64,000 nt of DNA from NCBI GenBank assembly GCA_023548195.1, contig JAJHZJ010000220.1, positions 3,100,370 to 3,164,369 on the forward strand, read 5' to 3'. Position numbers and translations under genes: made by a program. Of the stretch, positions 33,989-44,427 are shown piece by piece. The notes below the pieces were generated by a model that saw only the letters and a list, made by a program, of their open reading frames with translations, was not told the origin of the DNA and made no database searches. Every line of letters begins with the position of its first letter. Positions within the stretch are counted from its first letter, which is position 1. The stretch comes from Bettongia penicillata ogilbyi. Its lineage: Eukaryota; Chordata; Mammalia; Diprotodontia; Potoroidae.

Positions 33989-36059
33989 TGCAGATTATGG
34001 ACAGCGGGCAGTTAGTGGGAGAGAAGGGTTATTACATTTTACCCCATCTGGGCCTAAATTTTAATTCTTCTAATTTAGCACATAGTCTCAGAACATGGCC
34101 TCACCTAATTTATGAAATAGTTGTCAGTAATTCCTATACTCCTGTAATTCATGAGACCATTTGTAAGTAACTGTTATGCTCCCTTAACTTATGTAACAGT
34201 CTGTAAATGACTGCTGTATCCCAACTTCCTATTATTATCTTATACTAGATAATTATAAAATAACTACACTAACTAGGCGATGGTGGTGGTTAGAGAGCCA
34301 AAACATCATACAATGTTAACGCATTCTATGAGAGTAAAAGAGCAGATTTTGCTGTCTCTAACAATAATTTATACAGTCATGCATTGAGGACTCTAGCATG
34401 AGAAACTTCTCCATTTAGGAATGTGATGCTATGAAACACTTTTCAGGACTTTATGAAATTCTGGCTAACTATAATGAATGGTTGTGACTAAAGAATGCAT
34501 ACTGACTTTGTTTCCTCTCTAAATTATTTATTTTAGCTCCATTGTGACTAGAATATTTGCAATTAGAAGATAGTGCAAGCCTCCTGTAATATACATTACA
34601 GTGATTTCCTCAGATTTTTGAGTGTGGAAGCTGTAGTTAAAAGAAACATAAAACTCCCATAAAATAATTAAGTCCTTGGTCTCATGGTCTTCTTTGACAC
34701 AATTTTACTGAAGTAAAGTAATATTTTAATTTTGAACACAATGATTTTTGAAATTATTTAGAGTTATGGCTACGTTTATCTGTCCACATCTCAAACACAC
34801 ACCTCCTAAAATGTTAAATCTCACATGTTTCACTCTAAGGTGGAAGTGACATTTCAGTTTTGATAGATTTGATAGATTTTGAAAAACTTGATAGACAAAT
34901 TGTTGGAAATGTTTACATTAGAAATGTTAAGTAGATATCTAATGTTTGCAGACTAATTTATCTAAAGAAAAGGTCATGATCAGAATGTTGAATACTAATC
35001 AATAATTTTAATTATTTTACATTTACATCACTTCATTAAACCCTTCATTAAGACAAGAGTCAACGTAATTTGCATCAGTGAAAAACAATTGTATGGATGA
35101 GATCAGAGATTCTTAGATTATTACAAGATACAATTCACTCAGGTTCTGATTCTGAATTATTGGCTACTGACTAGGTTGGAATTTAGATCATATTTTCTTT
35201 GAATCAAAGGTATAATTGATGCCTCAAAATTTCCTGGTTTGAAACATGAGTGGATGCAGTGAAGAATGCTGTAGGGATTTTTAATTGCATTACCATAGTC
35301 TAAACCTATTCCCACATCCCTACAAAGGATAACTAGCCCTGATCATTTAACATATTAAACTGTAGTTGTGTTTATATGTATATGTGAATAGTTTTCTATA
35401 TTGCTAGTTTTCTGTATTGAATAGTTTTCTGTATTGATAAGATTGCCCTCTTAATAAGAGAGCATAAGGAACTGCTTCCACTTAAACCCTTATGAATTCA
35501 TGTACACTGCCATAACATTTTATTAATGCAACTTGAAAATCAGGCAAAAATATAGCCTTTCAAAAGAAATCTGAGACACCATTTAAATGGTAATTTTCTT
35601 TAACACGTTTCCATTGACCAAGCCTTTTTATGTGAAATCTTTTGACCTCTAAGAACTCTTTATAGAATATACTCAAAATGTACATCAATTAGCTATCCCA
35701 AATGAACACTCATACATTTCTATTTTTCTTACATAATACTCTTAGGTGTTTCAATTAATTTGTGATATTTTCCACTTTTTGAATTATTTAGTGTCTAGTT
35801 TCCTAACTGGTTTTAAAGATTTATTTTCCAAATATAAGGACATTTTACATCATGAAACAAACATATTTACATTTTAGGAGATAAGTACTGCATTCTATTA
35901 AAAACAATCCTAACTTTTCCTTCCCCTCTCATTCTCATTTTCACATCTTCCTTTTTATCTGTAAAAAATCATCTTGCTCCATCACTAAAATTTTTCTCTT
36001 TTGTTTTCCTAATCTTAATCACACCCTTCTACACTGCTTAACACAAACAAGTTAATCAC
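33989..36059. other. Unassigned sequence, 2 kb
   Basis: No coding frame or recognised repeat. A small triple repeat of about 22 bp (atagttttctatattg variants) lies at 35386-35437. Repeats too old to see may be present. Confidence 0.35.
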
Positions 36060-36260
36060 TGAGCCTGTTATATTCTAGGCACTGTGTTAAGCACTGGAGC
36101 TAAAAAGAAAAGAAAAGCAAATGAATGAAAAACAGTCCTTGATCTCAGAGAGTTCACAGTCTAGTGGAGAAAACAAAATGAAAACAATTATGTACAAACA
36201 AGATACATAAAGGATAAATTGGAGAGAATCAGAAGAAGGAAGGGACTCCCTCCTCTCTTT
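36060..36260 (-). mobile_element. Old CORE-SINE/MIR-class repeat (tentative)
   Basis: The words ttctaggcactgtgttaagc, tccttgatctcagagagttc and acagtctagtggagaaaac occur in the order seen in old mammalian CORE-type dispersed repeats. Strand assignment rests on the 'caggcactgtgctaagcac' part, which is antisense in MIR. Confidence 0.4.
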
Positions 36261-36864
36261 TTAAAGATGTTGTTTGATCTGAGATGTGAATGAGACCAAG
36301 AGGTAAAAGTAAATAAGGGATTTCTTCTTTTGTTCTGTTTATTATTATTCTCTTCCTCCTTCTTCTCCTATTCCTCCTTCCATTTTCCTCTCCTATTTTA
36401 TCTTCTATGTAATGGATCCATGTTAGGAGGTACTGTTTCTTTTGGGCAGTATTATTTACCTGAAGGTCCTCAGTGTTCAGGGTCATCATAATTAAAGGTT
36501 TTAATGGGATTCTGAATCCAATCTTTCATAAGTTCATTTCAGTGATTATGAAGAATTAGCTGCCACTCTTTTGATCAGTCAATATAAGGAGTTCAAGTTT
36601 CACCAACTTGTATTAGCATTTGCTTTACATCACTTCAATTGTACATATAAAATATGTCCATGACATTTCTTTGATATACCAGATTAGCAACATAATCAAA
36701 AAGGAAAGAAACTTATACTAACATGAAGGATTTTTTGAAGGTGAAGTAAGGAAGTCATGCTGGTAAATTTTGACCACTAACCGTTCCCCTTCAGAGATAT
36801 TATCCAAACTTTTATTTAAAGATTCATTCTAGAAATTGCCCAGGAATTGAAGTAAAGCTCACTA
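36261..36864. other. Unassigned sequence with pyrimidine-rich tract
   Basis: A (TTCTCCT)-rich tract lies at 36340-36395. An 86-codon minus frame here encodes a low-complexity Arg-rich run from this tract and is not a convincing gene. Confidence 0.4.
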
Positions 36865-36930
36865 ATACACACACACACACACAGATGCACACACACATAT
36901 AAATATATGCACATATATATACATATTATA
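36865..36930. repeat. (CA)n/(TA)n microsatellite
   Basis: ACACAC units pass into ATATAT and CATA units. Confidence 0.9.
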
Positions 36931-38383
36931 GACTCTCAGTATATATGACCTTATAAAATCATGTAGTCCCATTTCCATTGTTTTCAAACAAGACCTATAA
37001 TGCTTTAACAAGCATATGTGAGTGGAACTCATTAAGGACTATTAAGTGTTCTTTTTCCAATCTTCTTATTTAGCTTAGATGTCAAATCCATATTTCCCCT
37101 TTTTTTGGGCTGGTAAATCTAATATAAAGGATGAAGAGTGAGAAATAGAGAATTTAGCTCACTTGTGGTTGTTTTATTTCATAACATGAATCTATTTAAA
37201 TATTCTAAAGGAGCATAGACTATTTTCACTGAAATGACATGTACTACATAAACCATGGGATTTTTTTTTTGCTAACAAAAGTCCCTACTTCTCTATCCCC
37301 ATGCCTTCATAATTTTCTCAAGATAGTTCAAAAAACATGTGACAATATCTCAAATAGACTATTGCATGTCTTAATTGATACATGTTAATGTACATTTAAT
37401 GACATATATTAAAATAGTTTTCTTTCCTAAAGAATTTTACAAATTCATTTTCTACCTCAAGCATATTTATGCACATAGTACACTTCTTTGTTCTAGTATT
37501 CATTTTATTGGGCACTTTATTTTTTTTATTAGGCACTTTAAAAATTAAATATGCAGTTAAATTTCTTTTCTCTGAAGTGTAAAAATGCCTGATATACAAT
37601 TCATTTATTTCCTATGCACTTTAAAGTCTTGAAAATTAATTTCAAGGAATTTGTGCTATGAAGAAGAGTTATTTTATTTGATTGTTAGAAATTATTTCAA
37701 CTGTGCAACATTCAACATCAACAATTTTTTCTTGTTTCATTCAGATGTATCTTATTATAATAACATGTGAATATTTCTTATAAAGGAAGTATAATTTATC
37801 AATTTGTTTGGAATTTACTCATCAGCTGTCACTTTATCATATTTCTTATAAATTAGCATAAATACGGAAAGTCCTGACCTCTTCCTTGAAAAAGTTCCAG
37901 TTGGCGGTTCAGCATTGAAGTCTAAATTCAAAACAGCAGAAAGTTACATTATTCATAGCAGCCATTTGTGCAGACTAATACCAGGTTGTCATTCAAACAG
38001 AAAAAAAGGAGTAGCTTTTTGAAACAGCGTTGTTGAATATTGTTTCCCACAGATCTCCAGAATCTTTTCAGTGTTAAAAATGGCTTCCTTCCCTCATTTT
38101 CCAAAGCAGAGGTAAGAAGATCTTTAGTTAATTACTTATAAAAATTTGCTTCGCTATTTTATTTCAACATGTGAGCGTGAGCTGATACTGAGTTTAGTTA
38201 CAAAACATTTTGAAACTTTCTACAACAGGATCATCCATACTATAATAAATTTGATACACTAAACAAATGCTTTTAACCTATTACGAACCTTACAGAGTAT
38301 TGCCCTGCCATTGCTTCATAATAATAATGTAATATCTTAGGTTAGATTCACTTGAATATATTGCATTGGATAATTGTGCTCAG
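36931..38383. other. Unassigned sequence
   Basis: No recognised mobile element in 1.4 kb. A T run lies at 37261-37270. The part 37620-38160 looks like single-copy DNA. Confidence 0.35.
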
Positions 38384-38620
38384 AGAGGCAGTGAAGCACA
38401 GTGCACAGGGTGCTGGATTTGGTCTCAGAAAGACTATGATCCAAACCCAAAATTTGTTCCACAGTTTCCTGACCTATAGCATGAGAGGGGTAGATGTAAT
38501 GCCTCTAAAGTTCTTTTAAGCTCCAAATCCATGACCCTGTAAGCTATTTCATCTTTCTGAGTTTCAGTGTTTTCATTCATAAAATTAGGATAATATTAGT
38601 GCTACCTAACTCACCAAACA
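38384..38620 (+). mobile_element. MIR-type SINE
   Basis: gaggcagtgaagcacagtgc, ctggatttggtctcagaaag, ctgagtttcagtgttttcat and aaaattaggataatattagt follow MIR order. A central segment is rearranged or extra. Confidence 0.6.
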
Positions 38621-38699
38621 ACGAAAGTCAATTCACTAATTATATTAGATATATTCAAATATATTTAATTCTATTTTGTACTTAGATGTTTGTATATAG

Positions 38700-39290
38700 T
38701 TTTCTGGGGAGTATGGGGTGTTCAAAGAGGACTAACACTTCTGGTGTGAGAGCTTATTTAACCCTTTTCAGGGTGGCTGATCCACTTTTGGCACTTAACT
38801 CTCACCTGTAGCTGCAAGAAACTGTAGCATGAATTGAAGCTGTAACCCATTAAAACTATCTCAGCAGAGAGATAAAGGATTGAAGGTAGCCAACAGATCT
38901 CAAACCCATCAGTGAATTAGAAAGGTGTTTACTCCAAGAATATGAAGAATTTCCCTAGTGGAACAGGTAGAAGAGAACAGTTTGTTTCAATAGCCACGAA
39001 TGCAGTTGAAGCAGGCACTATGAAGCACTTAAAACTTGCTCAGACATCAAAGACACCAAGTTCATTCACTTCATCTAAGAACGTTGCCAGTCACCTTGAT
39101 TTTTGTCTTGCTACTTGACTTCTGTGACTCTGGAGGAGACAATGGGGGTTGATTACTTTGTGTAACTTTGCCAGACTGAAATCTAATTCACACACAAATC
39201 AAGTCATCACCTTGTGATATCTTTGATCCTTTTTTTTGGAAACAAAGGGCATATAGTAACAAGGATCCACCTGGAATGAAGCTTTATTGT
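38700..39290 (+). mobile_element. RTE-tail SINE-like repeat, copy 1
   Basis: About 570 bp are collinear with 55420-55998: aactctcacctgtagctgca, agatctcaaacccatcagtg, aggtgtttactccaagaata, gactctggaggagacaatgg. The 3' end (tgtgatatctttgatccttt, ggaaacaaaggg) resembles the 3' terminus of the RTE-like LINE at 63020-63080. No coding capacity. The tail leads into an A run and a CA repeat (39299-39366). Confidence 0.6.
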
Positions 39291-39298
39291 TAAGTAGT

Positions 39299-39366
39299 AA
39301 AAAAAAAAAAAAAAGCAACAACTGCTAACTACTCTTACTACCACATTCATCACACACACACACACA
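39299..39366. repeat. A run and short (CA)n
   Basis: A 16-base A run at 39299-39314 and ACACAC at 39349-39366, probably tail-derived. Confidence 0.7.
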
Positions 39367-39560
39367 AATATGTTACACTCTGTTAAAGGTTTTCCTCAAA
39401 ACAACCCTTTGAAGTAAATAGTAAAAGCATTCTTAGACCATTTTGCAAATGAATAAACTGAAACTAAAAGGTTAGATGACTTGCTGATGGTCTCACAGCT
39501 AGTAGGTATCTAAGCCAGAACTTGATCACAGTATTTCTAACTCCATGTTCTAAGCTCTGA
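39367..39560 (-). mobile_element. MIR
   Basis: aaacaaccctttgaagtaaa, ccattttgcaaatgaataaa and gtctcacagctagtaggtat are the MIR complement in order. Confidence 0.75.
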
Positions 39561-40182
39561 TATTATTTCATGTTTCAAGGTATTCCCTCACGTTTATTTC
39601 CTATGTTGGCTAGACTGGCAATCTGTCTAAAAATAATTCCCTCATTGTATTGTATTTTTTTTCATATCACCTATCTCTCTTAATATTCTTTCCACTTTTA
39701 ATATTTATTATCAGTCTAGTTAATAGAGTGACTCCAGCATAAACAAATCTGTGGTCATATTAAAAAAATATATATTTTCAGATCATTAAATGTTCAAACT
39801 TTGAAAATATTACTTGCACATTTATATGACTTCCAGAGATATGATGCAAAATCGATTATGTTCAGTGTTTTATAGAATTTTTAAATATTTACTAACATAT
39901 TAATATTACATATATACTTTTTGGGGATTAATTGTTCTTAAAAATTGAAATTCTGTTCTTTGTTGTCCCATAAATTTTCGACAAAGCACCTAATGCGCTA
40001 TACACTTTCTTCTGAGTCATTCAATGTATTAATGTAATGGAAGTACGAATACAGCACTCAGGCTGCTTATTTTTTTATTATTAAACCGAATTATGTCTTT
40101 TTCCAGTCAAAAATGCCTATGATATCTTCTACACTAATGATGTTTATTGATGAAGAAGATCATGATAATAGTGATGATGATG
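39561..40182. other. Unassigned sequence
   Basis: Nothing recognised beyond a short GATGAT run at 40158-40185. Confidence 0.35.
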
Positions 40183-40465
40183 ATTACATTAATAACAGCT
40201 ATCATTTACATAGTGTTTTAGAATCTGAAAAGTACATTACTTATATTATTTCGTGATATTCTTCTAATAACAGTGAGTCAATAGGCACTATTACATTTAT
40301 AGTTGAGGAAACTGAAGCATAGAATGGCTAAGTGACTTTCACAGTGTAATCCAGATATAAGTAAGTGTATAAAGAATGATTGGAACTCAGGTCTACTTAA
40401 CTCTAAGTCTGGCTTTATGCTAACTACGAATTTCAGTACATGGATACAAACCAGACATCCTGTAA
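40183..40465 (-). mobile_element. MIR
   Basis: acagctatcatttacatagt, tagttgaggaaactgaagca, aatggctaagtgactttcac and ttggaactcaggtctactta are MIR complement landmarks. Confidence 0.75.
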
Positions 40466-41581
40466 TGTAGAACATACAAAATTGATTCTCATTTTATACA
40501 AAATGATTCTCATTTTTAAAAATATTTTGAATGCCAAGATAGAAAAGACATTACTATATTGTATGTTTCCTCATTAAAACAAAACATAGCAAAAATTTAA
40601 GTTAATATATAACAATGCATACTCAAAGAATCTTCTGCAAAAAAATGCCACTAAATATATGAAGATCATAAAAATATCTTAATGAATGCTAACTCAGGAA
40701 TATTTTTCAATGATTCTGATAGAGCAAAAAGATATATGATTTAGAGACATTATGATAATACATGAAGCCCCACACAGATTCCAAGTCAAGTAAAACAAAA
40801 CAAAGTCAAAGTATGTTGTAACATCCTTCTGATGCACTTTTTTGCAAGGTGCATCATGCCTTTTATAATACATGGCCTTGAATAACCTTCTTCATGTGAT
40901 CATCAGTCTCTCAATATATTACTTTTAACAAATCACAATGAAAAAGTGGATGAGAAATGTGTATTTCTCATATTATTATCAAATTTAATAACAAATTTAT
41001 TAGTGAGTGAGAACTTCCAATTACAGTAGAATCCTGGTTTAAGAGTAGCCTGGTTTATGTATTCTTCATTGGACAAGGAAAAATATTTGCAAAAGTTGTC
41101 TTGCAGGATGAACAAGAATTTCCAGTACAAACATCATGTTTGGACTTGAACAACAGGTGAAAGGATGATGCTCAACTAAGCCAATGATTTTCTTCTTTGC
41201 TTTTATACTTCAAACAAAGGAACCTCAAGTTGGTATATAACCTAATCATTCTCATCTGGATTTGGACTCACTGATTTTAGATTTCCATTCAGAAGAGAAA
41301 GCAAAGAAAAAAAACATTGAATTAAAGTATGAAAATGGTTCTAAAAATGAAAAATAAGTGAAGGCAGTAGTATTAGTCTTCCTTACTTTTAGTGAAAGGA
41401 GAATAAAAGAGCGCACTCCTGATGTTGAAACCCCCAATATTCTCATAGAAGGAGATTCTCCTTCCAAGAAATGATGCCTCCTCCTCCTCCCTCTCATCTC
41501 CCTCACACCAGCCATGACTCTTCTCAAAAGTAAAGTGCAGGTTGATGTATTTTATTTTCAGTTTATATTGTCTACTAATCA
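40466..41581. other. Unassigned sequence
   Basis: Short frames only. No element recognised up to the HAL1-E duplication. Confidence 0.35.
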
Positions 41582-41595
41582 TTGCTATGGTATTT
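41582..41595. repeat. Target-site duplication of HAL1-E, left copy
   Basis: TTGCTATGGTATTT pairs with TTGCTATTGTATTT at 44414-44427, with one mismatch. Confidence 0.75.
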
Positions 41596-42433
41596 ATTTT
41601 ATTTAATATAAATTTATTTATTTAACTTTTTACATACATTTTCACAAAATTTTGGGTTCCAAATTTTCTCCCCATTTGTCCCCTCTCCCCACCCCAATAC
41701 ACCAAGCATTCTAATTGCCCCTATCACCAATCTGCCCTCTCTTCTATCATCCCTCCCTTCTCTTGTCCCCATCTTCTCTTTTGTCCTGTAGGGCCAGATA
41801 ACTTTTTTATTCCCCATTAACTGTATTTCTTATTTCCTAGTAGCAAGAACAATACTAAACAGTTGTTCCTAACACTTGAGTTGCAACTTCTCTCCATCCC
41901 TCCCTCCCCACCCATTCCCTTTGGGAAGGCAAGAAATTCAATATAAGCCATATCTGTGTAGTTTTGCAAATGACTTCCATAATAGTCGTGTTGTGTAAGA
42001 CTAACTATATTTCCCTCCATCCTATCCTGCCCCCCATTGTTTCTATCCTCTCTTTTGATCCTGTCCCTCCCCGGGTATTGACTTCAAATTACTCCCTCCT
42101 CCCATTGCCCTCCCTTCCATCATTCCCCCCACCCTGCTTATTCCCTTCTCAACCACTTTCCTGTATTGTAAGATAGGTTTTCATACCAAAATGAGTGTGC
42201 ATTTTATTCCTTCGTTTAGTCAAATGTGATGAGAGTAAACTTCATGTTTTTTTCTCAGCTCTCCTCTTTGTCCCTCCACTAAAAAGTCTCCTGCTTGCCT
42301 CTTCTATGAGAGATAATTTACCCCATTCCATTTCACCCTCTCCCCTCCCAATACACTTCTGTCTCACCACTTATCTTAATTTCTTTTAAGATATGATCCC
42401 ATCCTATTCAATTCACTCTGTGCTCTCTGTCTC

Positions 42434-42513
42434 TGTGTGTGCATGCATGTGTGTATGTGTGTGTGCACGTGCACACATGTATGTGTGTGTGTGTGTGTGC
42501 GTGTGTGTGTGTA
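42434..42513. repeat. (TG)n microsatellite in HAL1-E 3' region
   Basis: TGTG/TGCA units. They occupy the same position as the (TG)n tracts of copies B (6985-7009) and D (16585-16660). Confidence 0.9.
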
Positions 42514-42749
42514 TTCCCACCAACTACCCAGATACTGAAAATTTTCAAGACTTACAAACATTGTCTTTCCATGTAGGAATGTAAACAGTTCACTTCTGGT
42601 AAGTCCCTTATGACTTCTCTTTGCTGTTTACTTTTTCATGCTTCTTCTCATTCTTGTGTCTGAAAGTCAAATTTTCTTTTCAGCTCTGGTCTTTTCATCA
42701 AGAATGCTTGGAAGTCCTCTGTTTCATTGAAAGATCATACTTTACCCTG

Positions 42750-43755
42750 AAGTATTATACTCAGTTTAGCTGGGTAGGTGATTCTTGGTTTTAGTCCTAG
42801 TTCCTTTGACTTCTGGAATATCCTATTCCACTCCCTTCAATCCCTTTATGTAGAAGTTGCTAGATCTTGTGTTATCCTGATTTTATTTCCACAATACTAG
42901 GATTGTTTCTTTCTAACTGCTTGCAATATTTTCTCCTTGACCTGGGAATTCTGGAATTTGACCACAATGTTCCTAGGAGTTTCTCTTTTTGGGTCTTTTT
43001 CAGGCGGTGATCACTGGATTCCTTGAATACTTATTTTGCCCTCTGGTTTGAGAATATCAGGGTAGTGTTCCTTGATAATTTCATCATCATTTCATGATGT
43101 CTAGACTCTTTTCTGATCAGGGCTTTCAGGTAGTCCCATAATTTTTAAGTTGTCTCTCCTGGTTCTATTTTCCAGGTCAGTTGTTTTTCCAATGAGATGC
43201 TTCACATTATCTTTCATCTTTTCATTCTTTTGGTTTTGTTTCGTGATTTCTTGGTTTCTAGTAAATCATTGGCCTCCATCTGTTACATTCTAATTTTTAA
43301 AGAACTGTTTTCGTCAGTGAGCTTTTGATCCTCCTTTTCCATTTGGTTAATTCTGATTTTGAAAGCATTCTTCTCCTCATTGGCTTTTTGAACCTCTTTT
43401 GCCAATTGAGTTAGGCTATTTTTCAAGGTGTTATTTTCTTCAGCATTTTTTTTTTTTTGGTCTCCTTCATGAAGGTATTGACCCATTTTTCATGCTTTTC
43501 TTGCATCTCTCTCATTTCTCTTCCCAGATTTCCCTCCATTTGTCTGACTTGATTTACAAAATCCTTTTTGAGCTCTTCCATGGCCTGAGCCCATTGGATC
43601 TCTATTTTGGATGTTTTGGATACACAGGCCTTGACCTCTATGTCTTTCCTTGATAGTAAGCATTGTTCTTCCTGATCAGAAAGGAAGGGAGGAGATATCT
43701 GTTCACCAAGGAAGTAACCTTCTATGGTCTTATTTTTTTTCCCTTTTCTGGGCAT
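42750..43755 (-). pseudogene. L1-type ORF1, copy E, few breaks
   Basis: The start MPRKGKKNKTIEGYFLGEQ at 43755 opens a 110-codon frame with the coiled-coil segment NQVRQMEGNLGREMREMQE. A further coiled-coil frame (43486-43283) reads KNAFKIRINQMEKEDQKLT. The C-terminal domain can be followed on the complement to about 42770 (RNIVVKFQNSQVKEKI-like and RDTRFWNRIF-like blocks), but in shifted frames and with an internal tandem catcat disturbance near 43080. RNA chaperone of an ORF1-only element; not intact. Confidence 0.75.
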
Positions 43756-44398
43756 TTTCCTAGCCAGTTACTTAACTTCTGAGATTCCTCTCCACCCCTG
43801 CCTAGACCTTCTCAGTTAGTGCTTGGGGTCTGAGATTCAAATGCTGCTTCCCAGCCTCAGGGCTTTCAGCAGCAGGTGGGTCTGCTATTAAGGGTAAGAT
43901 TAAATTCAGGCTCTCAGGTGGGGGAAGGGCTGCCTCCCATGCTCAGTTCCCTCAGGGGGTTTATGTGGAGATCTTCAGTAATGGATCTGTGGTCCTGCCT
44001 ACTTTTGGAGCCCCTGGTTGCACCTGCCTCTGCTGCTTCCTCCCGAGGGGTCCTGAGTTATGGAGAAACCTTGTTCCTTTCTCGGCTAGCCCAGAAGTCT
44101 CCCTCACTGACCTGTGCACCTGTGGGTGGAGGGACCTTCCTTGCCGCCAGAGATTTTGTCCCTGAATCCTGCCCCGATCTGCTCCTCTCGGTGCCATGCG
44201 GCCAGGGTCCAGCTGTGCTCCAGTGTCCGGTGTGCGGCGGACCCCTGGTGTTGATTCTTCAGGACTCTCTGGAATGGAAATCTCCTCCACTCAGTTGCTG
44301 CATGGCTTCCGCTGCTCCAGAATTTGTTTGGAGTTCTTTTCACAGGAAATTTATGAGCTGTGGGTTCAGAGCTAGCATATGTGAATCTTTCTACTCCA

Positions 44399-44407
44399 CC
44401 ATCTTGG
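44399..44407 (-). promoter_or_regulatory. YY1-type site at HAL1-E 5' end
   Basis: CCATCTTGG on plus (CCAAGATGG on the element strand) lies within 15 bp of the 5' end. Confidence 0.5.
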
Positions 44408-44413
44408 CTCCTC

Positions 44414-44427
44414 TTGCTATTGTATTT
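44414..44427. repeat. Target-site duplication of HAL1-E, right copy
   Basis: TTGCTATTGTATTT; see 41582-41595. Confidence 0.75.

Larger units (their letters stand above)
41596..44413 (-). mobile_element. HAL1-like half-LINE, copy E (complete)
   Basis: An element of 2.8 kb bounded by a 14-bp near-identical duplication. On the minus strand: 5' end GAGGAGCCAAGATGGTGGAG, G+C-rich 5' UTR (to about 43756), ORF1 (43755 to about 42750), a 3' region with a (TG)n tract (42434-42513) and polypurine blocks, and an A-rich tail (41596-41640 on plus as T-rich). No ORF2. It is the longest and best-preserved of the five copies and keeps the polypurine block that copy D has lost. Confidence 0.9.
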
